Below are positions 1 through 5,359 of a stretch of 5,359 bases of DNA, in pieces. Numbering within the stretch: position 1 is the first letter of the stretch; each line of letters starts with the position of its first letter. Source of the stretch: Lysobacterales bacterium (GTDB taxonomy: Bacteria > Pseudomonadota > Gammaproteobacteria > Xanthomonadales > Xanthomonadaceae); contig JAGRJX010000255.1 of the NCBI GenBank assembly GCA_020442545.1, forward strand, positions 1 through 5,359, written 5' to 3'. The notes below the pieces were generated by a model that made no database searches, was not told the origin of the DNA, and was given only the letters and a program-made list of their open reading frames with translations. The position numbers and the translations under genes were made by a program.

Positions 1-1227
1 GCCGGCCAGTTCATAGGCCGCTGCGGCAGCTTCGGCCACGCTGTCGCCCAGGGCGCAGGCGCAGAGCACGCGCCCACCGGCGGTGACGACCTGCTCGCCA
101 TCGCGTTTCGTGCCGGCGTGGAACAGCTTTCGGTCGCTTTCGCGATCATCGTGCGGTAGTTCAATGACGTCGCCGCCGCGCACGCGGCCCGGATAGCCTT
201 CGGCCGCGATCACCACGCCCAGCGCGGCGCGCGGATCCCAGTCGGCTGTCGTGGTGTCCAGCCTGCCGTCGATGGCAGCCTCGACCAGCTCGACCAGATC
301 CGAGCGCAATCGCAGCATGATCGGCTGGGTTTCCGGATCACCGAAACGCACGTTGAACTCGATGACCTTGGCCTGGCCGTCGGCGTCGATCATCAGGCCG
401 GCGTAGAGAAAGCCGCTGAACGGCGCGCCGTCAGCCGCCATGCCGTTGACGGTCGGATTGATCACCTCGCGCATGATGCGCTCGTGGACTTCCGGCGTGA
501 CCACCGGGGCCGGCGAATAGGCGCCCATGCCGCCGGTGTTCGGGCCGCGGTCGCCATCAAGGACGCGCTTGTGGTCCTGGCTGCTGGCCATGGGCAGCGC
601 TGAAATGCCGTCGACCATGCAGATGAAGCTGGCTTCCTCGCCGTCGAGGAATTCCTCGACCACCACCCGCGCACCGGCGTCGCCGAAGGCGTTGTCGGCG
701 AGCATGGCGTTGATCGCCTGTTCGGCTTCGTCCAGCGTCATCGCCACCACGACGCCCTTGCCGGCGGCGAGGCCGTCTGCCTTGATGACGATGGGCCGGT
801 TGAGGTCGCGGAAGTGGTCGCGGACATGGTCCAGCGCCATATCGAGGTCGGCGAACACGGCGTAGTAGGCGGTGGGAATGCGATGACGGGCGAGGAAATC
901 CTTGGCGTAGGACTTGCTGCCCTCCAACTGCGCGGCGGCAGCGCTGGGTCCGAAAATGCGCCGGCCCGCGGCTTGGAAGCGATCCACGATGCCGGCAACC
1001 AGCGGCGCCTCGGGGCCGACGACGGTCAGTTGAACGTTCTCGTCGGCGGCAAGCCTGAGCAGGGCGTCGGTGTCGTCGGTGCGCACGGCGACGTTGCGGC
1101 ATTTCGGTTCCATCGCGGTGCCGGCATTGCCCGGAGCGACCAGCACTTCGGTCACGCGCGGCGACTGCGCCAGCTTCCAGGCCAGGGCGTGTTCGCGGCC
1201 GCCGCCGCCGATCACCAGCAGTTTCAT
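1..1227 (-). CDS. purD: Phosphoribosylamine--glycine ligase (GAR synthetase), C-terminus cut by window edge
   Basis: This cytoplasmic enzyme carries out the second step of de novo purine synthesis: 5-phosphoribosylamine + glycine + ATP give glycinamide ribonucleotide. 409 codons are visible and the frame is still open at base 1; the family is usually about 420-430 residues, so roughly 15-25 C-terminal residues are missing. Visible motifs in order: N-terminal GGGGREHAL (residues 7-15), PGNAGT (52-57), GPEAPLVAG (71-79), the ATP-grasp segment VIKADGLAAGKGVVVA (147-162), EEFLDGEEASF (191-201), QDHKR (217-221), GPNTGGMGAYSP (228-239), and the metal/ATP-site motif EFNVRFGDPETQ (290-301). The last visible part, RVLCACALGDSVAEA, matches the C-terminal domain. 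ATG at 1227 is chosen because the N-terminus matches the family exactly and a purine-rich CGAGAGA lies 7 bases upstream. It lies 54 bases after the rhomboid gene, on the same strand. All catalytic motifs look intact. Confidence 0.98.
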   Translation of the reverse strand, partial: MKLLVIGGGGREHALAWKLAQSPRVTEVLVAPGNAGTAMEPKCRNVAVRTDDTDALLRLAADENVQLTVVGPEAPLVAGIVDRFQAAGRRIFGPSAAAAQLEGSKSYAKDFLARHRIPTAYYAVFADLDMALDHVRDHFRDLNRPIVIKADGLAAGKGVVVAMTLDEAEQAINAMLADNAFGDAGARVVVEEFLDGEEASFICMVDGISALPMASSQDHKRVLDGDRGPNTGGMGAYSPAPVVTPEVHERIMREVINPTVNGMAADGAPFSGFLYAGLMIDADGQAKVIEFNVRFGDPETQPIMLRLRSDLVELVEAAIDGRLDTTTADWDPRAALGVVIAAEGYPGRVRGGDVIELPHDDRESDRKLFHAGTKRDGEQVVTAGGRVLCACALGDSVAEAAAAAYELAG

Positions 1228-1234
1228 CACGGGT

Positions 1235-1241
1235 TCTCTCG
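1235..1241 (-). promoter_or_regulatory. Ribosome binding site of purD
   Basis: On the minus strand CGAGAGA lies 7 bases before the ATG of purD. It is the clearest Shine-Dalgarno-like sequence among the minus-strand genes, and it supports the chosen start. Confidence 0.6.
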
Positions 1242-1259
1242 GGACTTGTTCGGGGCGCG

Positions 1260-1265
1260 AGTGTA
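1260..1265 (-). promoter_or_regulatory. Possible -10 element for purD
   Basis: In the 54-base gap between the rhomboid gene and purD the minus strand reads TACACT, a 4/6 match to TATAAT. It is placed to give a 5' leader of about 25 bases before the purD ATG. I see no convincing -35 hexamer 16-18 bases upstream, so this is only a candidate. If real, purD would be transcribed independently of the gspAB-rhomboid genes, as expected for a housekeeping purine gene. Confidence 0.25.
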
Positions 1266-1281
1266 GCCGCTTGGCCGGCGC

Positions 1282-1974
1282 TTACCCACCCCGCCGAAGT
1301 CGGCGCCGGATGCCGGGCTTGATCAGCAGCGCAAATACCATGCCGAACAGAAAGCCGCCGAGGTGCGCCCACCACGCGACGGCACCGAAGGCGGGGCCGA
1401 CATAGGTGAAGGCCACCTGCAGCAGCGCCCAGATGGCAATCAGCAGCGAGGCAGGAATGCGCACGAACTCCAGGTACAGGCCCAGCGGCAGCACCAGCGC
1501 CAGCCTGGCGCGCGGAAACAGGACGAGGTAGCTGCCGATCACGGCCGACACGGCACCGCTGGAGCCGACGATCACGCGATCGGGCGTGTCGCCCAGCGAC
1601 ACTGCGGCCACCAGATTGGCCAGCGCACCACAAAACAGAAACAGCAGCAGAAAACGGCCGGCGCCAATGGCGCGTTCGCTGGCCAGACCAAAGATCAGCA
1701 GAAATACCAGATTGCCGCCGAGGTGCAGCCAGTCTGCATGGATGAACAGCGCGGTGAACAACGTCACCAGATGACCGTCCAGAAGGCCCTGCAGCCACGA
1801 CTCGCGCGGTGCGAGAAGGGCTTCCGGCAGCGTCCCCCATTTCGCCAGGAACTGCCCATGGCCGGAAAATCCGATGTACAGCAGCCAGCCAAAACCGAGC
1901 ATGCAGGCAAAGAGCAGCAGTGGCGTCGCCCAGATCAGTCGGCGCCGGTGGCGGGTGGGGACGTCGAGAAACAT
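1282..1974 (-). CDS. Rhomboid-family intramembrane serine protease
   Basis: A 230-residue polytopic inner-membrane protein of the rhomboid family, which cuts transmembrane segments of substrates within the bilayer. The catalytic serine lies in G137-S-S139-G140, with S139 as the predicted nucleophile. The predicted partner histidine is H204 in AHLGGFLFG. The oxyanion-side motif H79-x4-H84-x3-N88 (in IHADWLHLGGN) matches the H-x4-H-x3-N pattern of E. coli GlpG. Hydrophobic segments lie near residues 15-35, 68-97, 107-127, 137-155, 157-172, 175-195 and 198-217, consistent with a six- or seven-helix core. The C-terminus is basic (IRRRLRRGG), as expected for a cytoplasmic tail. Length and the GSSGAVSAVIGSYLVLFPRA segment fit ordinary bacterial rhomboids rather than rhombosortase. 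It starts 11 bases after the gspB stop with no evident Shine-Dalgarno sequence, suggesting translation coupled to gspB. The substrate is unknown; the location suggests a link with type II secretion or cell-envelope assembly, which is inference. Confidence 0.93.
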   Translation of the reverse strand: MFLDVPTRHRRRLIWATPLLLFACMLGFGWLLYIGFSGHGQFLAKWGTLPEALLAPRESWLQGLLDGHLVTLFTALFIHADWLHLGGNLVFLLIFGLASERAIGAGRFLLLFLFCGALANLVAAVSLGDTPDRVIVGSSGAVSAVIGSYLVLFPRARLALVLPLGLYLEFVRIPASLLIAIWALLQVAFTYVGPAFGAVAWWAHLGGFLFGMVFALLIKPGIRRRLRRGG

Positions 1975-1985
1975 GTCGCCGCGGC

Positions 1986-2801
1986 CTAGCCGGGCCGGTC
2001 TATCAGGAAGCGCCGGCCACGGTAATCCATGACCACGCCGTCACGGCGGATCTCGGCAATGCTGAGGCCGCTCGCCACGCTGGCACCTTCACCGTAGCGG
2101 TGATTGTCAATGATCACGAAGCGGCCGTCGGGCTGCTCGGTGAACACGTGCATGCTGATCCGCAGCGGCGGCAGTTCGCCCCGCGTCGCGCTGTCCAGCT
2201 GGCGCAGCAGGGGCAGGGTCGCGGGTGCCGGCTGTTCGGGTGTTGTGTTGCCTGGGGTGGGGGCAGTGTCTGGTTTGAGGGGCGCGGGTTCGACTGCTGG
2301 CTGTTCGACCGGACGTGGCGACAAGGCGGGCAGCGTGCCGGGTGTCACCGGCATGGATTCGCGCTCGCCTGGTGCGCGCGGCATCGCGGTGACGGGTGTC
2401 TGCGACGACGATGCCGCGCCCGGTGGCGGCGCCGGCGCGGCTGTGGTTGGTGTGTGGATGGCTGCTTCAGCAGTGTTGGCTCGACGTTGTCCTGCGGTCG
2501 ATTCAACACCTGTCGCTGCGCTGGGCGGTGATGCGCGGGTGTCGGGATCATCGGTGGCTACCGCCGGGCTGTCGTTGTCGTCGCGAGCGGCGGTGTCCGC
2601 TCCCGGTCCACCCGCGCGCCCGAGCCACCACGCGGCGGCCAGTGCCAGCAGCAGAAGGGTCGGCAGTAACACCCACAGCCAGGTGCGCGATGCACGCCGG
2701 CTTTTCGCGGCAACCGAAACGCTCGGCGACAGCAGGTCGGGTGCCTCGCCAATCCGGCGTTCGGCCTCGGACTTCTTCAGGGCTTCGAGGATGAGGGACA
2801 T
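1986..2801 (-). CDS. gspB: Type II secretion accessory protein GspB (T2SSB domain)
   Basis: A 271-residue bitopic inner-membrane protein, partner of GspA. In family members the GspA-GspB complex binds peptidoglycan and promotes assembly of the GspD secretin in the outer membrane. The N-terminus MSLILEALKKSEAERRIGEA is the family signature. One transmembrane helix spans about residues 41-60. It is followed by a long Pro/Ala/Thr-rich, probably disordered periplasmic linker (about 62-200), and then the C-terminal T2SSB domain (about 209-268), including PLRISMHVF, VIIDNHRYGEG and RRDGVVMDYRGRRFLI. Translation starts inside the gspA stop (TGATG, one-base overlap at 2801), and there is no obvious Shine-Dalgarno sequence, so translation probably depends on coupling from gspA. 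The core gsp genes are not nearby, which is usual for this pair in several gammaproteobacteria. Assignment is strong from the N- and C-terminal blocks; the linker itself carries no family information. Confidence 0.93.
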   Translation of the reverse strand: MSLILEALKKSEAERRIGEAPDLLSPSVSVAAKSRRASRTWLWVLLPTLLLLALAAAWWLGRAGGPGADTAARDDNDSPAVATDDPDTRASPPSAATGVESTAGQRRANTAEAAIHTPTTAAPAPPPGAASSSQTPVTAMPRAPGERESMPVTPGTLPALSPRPVEQPAVEPAPLKPDTAPTPGNTTPEQPAPATLPLLRQLDSATRGELPPLRISMHVFTEQPDGRFVIIDNHRYGEGASVASGLSIAEIRRDGVVMDYRGRRFLIDRPG

Positions 2802-4411
2802 CAGTCGAGATTGCGCCGCAGGCGTGGGCCATTGCTGCTGGCAGCGGTCAGTGCGAGCAAGGTTTCCGGGCCGACGATGCCGTCGGGTATCAGTCCATGG
2901 GCCGCCTGCAGGCTACGCACGGCGTTTTCCATTGCCTCGTCGTAGATTGCCGGCCCGGCGTCGGCGACACCCTTCTCGCCGGGTTCGGTCAGCTCATTGC
3001 GAAGCCAGTCGACGGCGGCGCCGCTGTCGCCGCGCCGGAAGGTGCCGGTCATGAAGGCTGGCGCACGCCAGATCACGTAGAAGTCGCCCAGCCAGGCGCG
3101 CTCCAGCTCGCGCCAGCTGGTATCGAAGGTGTCACCGCCAATGGTCAGACGGACGCGTTCGTCATCGATGCCGATCAGAACCGTCCATGCCGAGCGCTGC
3201 CCTTCAGTAAGACGAAGGATCACCGGGCGGCGCAGGGTTTCCAGCTTGCTCAGATTGCCGCGGCTGCGCAGGCAGAACACGCCCGGTGCCAGCACGCTGG
3301 GACAGCGCGCCGCCGTACGCACGTCGGCTTCCTCGGCGCGTAACGTCCACAGCGAGAGCAGACGCGTCCAGGCGTTCAGGCCGGATGGCCCGGCGTTCAG
3401 TATGCGGTCGCTCAAGGATTCGACCTCGGAGCTTTCCACCGCGGGCTCAACGCTGCGATCCGCCATCTGCACGTCAGCCCTGGCGGAAGTCGCGTCGGTG
3501 GCCGGCGCACGCGGCCAAAGCCACCAGCCGGCAAGCGCCAGCAGCAGCACGGCGGTCAGCGCCCATACGCTGCGCGGCACCCGTACCCGCCGCACTGGCC
3601 CGGCCAGCGCTTCGGCGGCGGCCTGGTCAATCACCCGCTCGCCGATCTGCTGAAGGTCCTGGGCGTACCCGGCGACCAGGGCCCGGTCGGTAATGACGTT
3701 GATCAGTCGCGGCACGCCGCCGGAATGCTGATGAATCTTGCGCAGCGCCAGCTTGGTGAACGGAAAACGCTGCGATCCGGCCACCGCAAGCCGATGGCGC
3801 ACGTAGGCCTCGGTTTCGTCGGTGTTGAGCGGTGTCAGGTGGTAGCGCGCGGTGATGCGCTGGGCCAGCTGGCGCAGCTCGGGCTTGGCCAGCATCTCGC
3901 GCAGCTCAGGCTGGCCGAGCAGGATGATCTGCAGCAGCTTCTGTGTGGGGGTTTCGAGGTTGGTCAGCAGTCGGACCTGTTCCAGCGCCTCGTCGGACAG
4001 GTTCTGCGCCTCGTCGATGATCAGCACCACGCGCAGGCCCTGGGCGTAGGCGTCGAGCAGGTAGGTGTTGAGCGTGTCGACCATGCCCTTGAGGCTGCCC
4101 TGGCGACCATCGATATCGAGCTTGAGTTCTTCGCAGATGGTTTCCAGCAGCTCCAGCGGGCTGATCCGCGGATTCAGTACCAGCGCCACGCGGGTCTTTT
4201 CCGGCAACTGTTCCAGCAGCAGGCGGCACAGCGTGGTCTTGCCGGTACCGACCTCGCCGGTCAGCTGCACGAAGCCGCCACTGCCGCCCTGGCCGATCCC
4301 GTAGAGCAGGTGCGCCAGCGCATCCCGGTGGCGTTCGCTGAGAAACACGAAGCGCGGGTCCGGGGTGATCGAGAACGGCGGTTCCTTGAGGCCGTAGAAA
4401 TCCAGGTACAT
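2801..4411 (-). CDS. gspA: Type II secretion ATPase GspA/ExeA with peptidoglycan-binding domain
   Basis: A 536-residue inner-membrane AAA+ ATPase of the ExeA/GspA family, thought to remodel or locally engage peptidoglycan so that the GspD secretin can be placed. Domains: start MYLDFYGLKEPPFSITPDPR typical of the family; Walker A G52-EVGTGK-T60; Walker B VLIIDEAQ (129-136, D133/E134); sensor-like IILLGQPEL (162-170); PRLINVITDRAL (234-245); one transmembrane helix at about 281-299; a periplasmic domain at about 335-450 resembling the degenerate C39-like domain of ExeA, with two cysteines (C370, C380) that could form a disulfide; and a C-terminal peptidoglycan-binding (PG_binding_1) domain at about 458-522, ending in PDGIVGPETLLAL. 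The reading frame is open to a GTG at 4489, but ATG at 4411 is preferred because homologues begin with MY-x2-FYGL and the 26 extra residues look non-conserved. The Shine-Dalgarno sequence is weak at both sites. It overlaps gspB by one base. Confidence 0.95.
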   Translation of the reverse strand: MYLDFYGLKEPPFSITPDPRFVFLSERHRDALAHLLYGIGQGGSGGFVQLTGEVGTGKTTLCRLLLEQLPEKTRVALVLNPRISPLELLETICEELKLDIDGRQGSLKGMVDTLNTYLLDAYAQGLRVVLIIDEAQNLSDEALEQVRLLTNLETPTQKLLQIILLGQPELREMLAKPELRQLAQRITARYHLTPLNTDETEAYVRHRLAVAGSQRFPFTKLALRKIHQHSGGVPRLINVITDRALVAGYAQDLQQIGERVIDQAAAEALAGPVRRVRVPRSVWALTAVLLLALAGWWLWPRAPATDATSARADVQMADRSVEPAVESSEVESLSDRILNAGPSGLNAWTRLLSLWTLRAEEADVRTAARCPSVLAPGVFCLRSRGNLSKLETLRRPVILRLTEGQRSAWTVLIGIDDERVRLTIGGDTFDTSWRELERAWLGDFYVIWRAPAFMTGTFRRGDSGAAVDWLRNELTEPGEKGVADAGPAIYDEAMENAVRSLQAAHGLIPDGIVGPETLLALTAASSNGPRLRRNLD

Positions 4412-4437
4412 GCGTTGACCGGCTGCCGAGACGAAAG

Positions 4438-4456
4438 CGCCAGCACGGAGCTGGCG
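4438..4456 (-). promoter_or_regulatory. Perfect 7-bp hairpin in the gspA leader
   Basis: CGCCAGC (4438-4444) and GCTGGCG (4450-4456) are perfect inverted arms around a 5-base loop, ending 27 bases before the gspA ATG. If transcription starts from the candidate -10 just upstream (4463-4468), this hairpin would lie at the very 5' end of the gspA mRNA. There it might stabilise the transcript or affect initiation. There is no U-tract, so it is not an obvious terminator. The structure is seen directly in the sequence; the role is inferred. Confidence 0.4.
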
Positions 4457-4458
4457 GT

Positions 4459-4471
4459 CGGGATTATCCCG
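4459..4471 (-). promoter_or_regulatory. Candidate gspA -10 element inside a 13-base dyad
   Basis: On the minus strand CGGGAT-A-ATCCCG is a perfect 6-bp dyad around a single base. Inside it GATAAT (4468 to 4463) matches 5 of 6 positions of the -10 consensus. A start about 7 bases downstream (near 4456) would give a leader of about 45 bases. No good -35 is visible (CGGTGG at 17-base spacing), so an activator would be expected if this promoter is used. The dyad could equally be a repressor site covering the promoter. Confidence 0.35.
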
Positions 4472-4495
4472 CAATCTAGCGATTGCCACCGATCA

Positions 4496-4525
4496 TTCGT
4501 GTTAGGAAAGTGTTAATCACACGAA
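4496..4525. promoter_or_regulatory. Operator-like repeats in the gspA / helical-protein intergenic region
   Basis: Two arrangements overlap here. TTCGTGT (4496-4502) and ACACGAA (4519-4525) are perfect 7-bp inverted arms whose centres lie 23 bases apart. GTGTTA occurs twice, at 4499-4504 and 4510-4515, exactly 11 bases apart, about one helical turn. The segment is AT-richer than the surrounding DNA. Relative to the candidate gspA start near 4456 it is centred about 55 bases upstream, a usual place for an activator. No specific regulator can be named. Confidence 0.3.
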
Positions 4526-4590
4526 ATGGACCAGTGAATGGCGGCAAACGCCGGTCGCTGTGCTGGGCAATTTGTAAGGCACTGTGTCAT

Positions 4591-4606
4591 CGTGAACTGC
4601 ATCACA
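4591..4606. promoter_or_regulatory. CRP/Clp/Vfr-type binding site candidate
   Basis: CGTGA-N6-TCACA matches 9 of 10 conserved positions of the CRP-family consensus TGTGA-N6-TCACA, with the correct 6-base spacer. It lies 58 bases before the start of the plus-strand gene and about 180 bases before gspA, so it could serve either direction. CRP-like regulators (Clp in xanthomonads, Vfr in pseudomonads) recognise this sequence and control secretion genes in those groups; whether this site is bound is inference. No strong -10/-35 pair is seen next to it for the plus strand. Confidence 0.4.
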
Positions 4607-4664
4607 CTCCTGGCTTTCCTGGGCAGCGCAAACTGGTGGCATTCGCGTCGTCGGGACCATCAAC

Positions 4665-5177
4665 ATGCCGAGCAAGCCCGAGAGAAGTCATACCGTGCAG
4701 CTGGTGCCCGAAGCGTCGGTGCCGGACCGCGACCGCCACCACCCAGAAACCGTGGTCCGCAAGCTGCTGGCCATGCATCGCAGGATCGATGACCGCATCG
4801 CGATTCTCCTGAAACCCGACACCGCGCTATCGGCTGGCACCTGCGGTACCGTCGTCCGCTCATGCATGGATGATTTCCAGTTCATCCATCGGGAGGAAGC
4901 CCGACACATCTTCCCGGGCCTGCAGGCGCAGACGCTGCAGGCGGTTGGCGGCAGTCAGCGACTCAGCGGCCGGATGCAGATGGCCACGCTGTCGCGACGC
5001 CTGATGGCGCTCTTCGAAGACATGCTGGAGAACGGCGGCGTGCCGGCCCGGACCAATCTGGTACTGGCACGCAGCGTGCTGAAGAAAGCACTGCTGATCC
5101 GCCACCGCCACTTCTACCAGCCGATGCTGTCGGCCAGCACGGCCAAGGCCCGCGCGCGCAACGCTGACGCCGGCTGA
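4665..5177 (+). CDS. Uncharacterised helical protein, weakly hemerythrin-like
   Basis: A 170-residue soluble protein that I do not recognise with confidence. It has no signal peptide and no membrane segment. After a polar, charged N-terminal tail (about 1-28), four predicted amphipathic helices follow: about 29-49, 62-81, 100-122 and 132-151. This layout, plus H38 in the first helix, H75-REEARHIFPGL in the second, and H147/H149 before FYQPML in the fourth, recalls hemerythrin-like (HHE) bundles with their H...E..xFP.L helix ends. However, the position four residues after H75 is Ala (A79), helix 3 has no histidine, and the spacing in helix 4 is off, so a standard di-iron site looks incomplete. 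ATG at 4665 has a modest GGGA 9 bases upstream. The gene is divergent from gspA and converges with putA 36 bases downstream of its stop. Reality of the gene is supported by the uninterrupted frame filling the gap between two assigned genes and by a plausible helical sequence. Function is unknown; it could also be an unrelated helical regulator. Confidence 0.75.
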   Translation: MPSKPERSHTVQLVPEASVPDRDRHHPETVVRKLLAMHRRIDDRIAILLKPDTALSAGTCGTVVRSCMDDFQFIHREEARHIFPGLQAQTLQAVGGSQRLSGRMQMATLSRRLMALFEDMLENGGVPARTNLVLARSVLKKALLIRHRHFYQPMLSASTAKARARNADAG

Positions 5178-5185
5178 AGGCGGTC

Positions 5186-5208
5186 GAGCCGGTTGCTCCT
5201 TCCGGTTT
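5186..5208. terminator. Weak stem-loop between convergent genes
   Basis: GAGCCGG (5186-5192) can pair with CCGGTTT (5202-5208) across a 9-base loop; the four inner pairs are G-C and the outer ones include two G-U pairs on the plus-strand transcript. It sits in the 36-base gap between the helical-protein gene and putA, where a terminator is expected, but only a short T-rich stretch follows. It is a poor match to an intrinsic terminator. Confidence 0.2.
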
Positions 5209-5213
5209 CTGGT

Positions 5214-5359
5214 TCAATCCTCCAGCGTCAGCAGTGATGCATTGCCGCCCGCAGCGGTGGTGTTGATGCTGAGGCTGCGCTCACCGGCGAAGCGCAACAG
5301 GTAGTGCGGGCCGCCGGCCTTGGGGCCGGTGCCGGACAGGCCTTCGCCGCCGAAGGGCT
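5214..5359 (-). CDS. putA: C-terminal end of bifunctional proline dehydrogenase / glutamate-semialdehyde dehydrogenase
   Basis: Only the last 47 codons and the TGA stop are present; the gene runs off the right edge. The translation begins with PFGGEGLSGTGPKAGGPHYL, the conserved end of the P5C (glutamate-gamma-semialdehyde) dehydrogenase domain of PutA. It continues to INTTAAGGNASLLTLED, the conserved PutA C-terminal tail. PutA oxidises proline to glutamate in two steps using FAD and NAD+, at the inner membrane face. The NTTAAGGNASL tail argues for the fused PutA rather than a stand-alone P5C dehydrogenase, but the proline dehydrogenase domain itself is outside the window. It converges with the plus-strand helical-protein gene, with 36 bases between the two stop codons. 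Confidence 0.9.
   Translation of the reverse strand, partial: PFGGEGLSGTGPKAGGPHYLLRFAGERSLSINTTAAGGNASLLTLED

Noticed and set aside
557..1840. Long minus-strand ORF of 427 codons
   Set aside because: It overlaps purD and the rhomboid gene in a different frame, is Arg-rich with no domain, and both overlapped genes have unmistakable family motifs. It is a GC-driven shadow frame.
1282..1974. Rhomboid gene as a rhombosortase
   Set aside because: Its location by type II secretion genes invites this, but the sequence blocks around the Ser, the HxxxxHxxxN motif and the length fit conventional rhomboid proteases better, and no GlyGly-CTERM protein is in the window.
2104..3054. Plus-strand ORF of 316 codons opposite gspB and gspA
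   Set aside because: Low-complexity Ser/Arg/Ala translation opposite two well-supported genes; no family motif and no ribosome binding site.
3725..4516. Plus-strand ORF of 263 codons opposite the GspA ATPase domain
   Set aside because: Antisense reading of the conserved Walker A/Walker B region; Gln/Leu-rich with no recognisable domain.
4541..4553. GGCG-GCAAA-CGCC mini hairpin
   Set aside because: The 4-bp stem is too short to distinguish from chance in GC-rich DNA.
4483..4812. Plus-strand ORF of 109 codons in the intergenic region
   Set aside because: It crosses the divergent regulatory region and overlaps the better-supported gene at 4665 in another frame; no Shine-Dalgarno sequence or domain.
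4660..5217. Minus-strand ORFs opposite the helical-protein gene (4660-4863, 4688-4909, 4860-5111, 4963-5217)
   Set aside because: All are short, overlap each other, and run antisense to an ORF that fills the gap cleanly; no motif found.

Overview
This is a compact, GC-rich window in the style of a gammaproteobacterial chromosome, most likely Xanthomonadales or a close relative. The lineage is inferred from the GspA/GspB type and the PutA C-terminus; no rRNA or other marker is present to prove it. There are no tRNAs, rRNAs, insertion sequences, CRISPR arrays or other signs of recent transfer.

Reading the minus strand from right to left, four genes lie head to tail and may form one transcript: gspA/exeA (4411 to 2801), gspB (2801 to 1986), a rhomboid intramembrane protease (1974 to 1282), and purD (1227 to the left edge, C-terminus cut off). 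GspA and GspB overlap by one base (TGATG). The rhomboid gene follows 11 bases after gspB. purD comes after a 54-base gap that has its own possible -10 element and a ribosome binding site, so it may be expressed separately.

GspA (AAA+ ATPase, membrane anchor, peptidoglycan-binding domain) and GspB (membrane anchor, long Pro/Ala linker, T2SSB domain) are the accessory pair that helps the type II secretion secretin GspD pass through and assemble in the peptidoglycan layer. None of the core gsp genes is in the window. The tight link to a rhomboid protease is the most suggestive functional association.

A 253-base divergent intergenic region (4412-4664) separates gspA from a plus-strand gene for a 170-residue helical protein (4665-5177) that I cannot name with confidence. 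It has a weak, degenerate resemblance to hemerythrin-like four-helix bundles. The intergenic region contains several dyad and direct-repeat elements, including a near-consensus CRP/Clp-type site. At the right edge, convergent with the helical-protein gene, is the last 47 codons of putA (proline catabolism).

I see no clear new multi-gene system. The items most worth following up are the gspAB-rhomboid linkage, the unidentified helical protein, and the structured divergent regulatory region.
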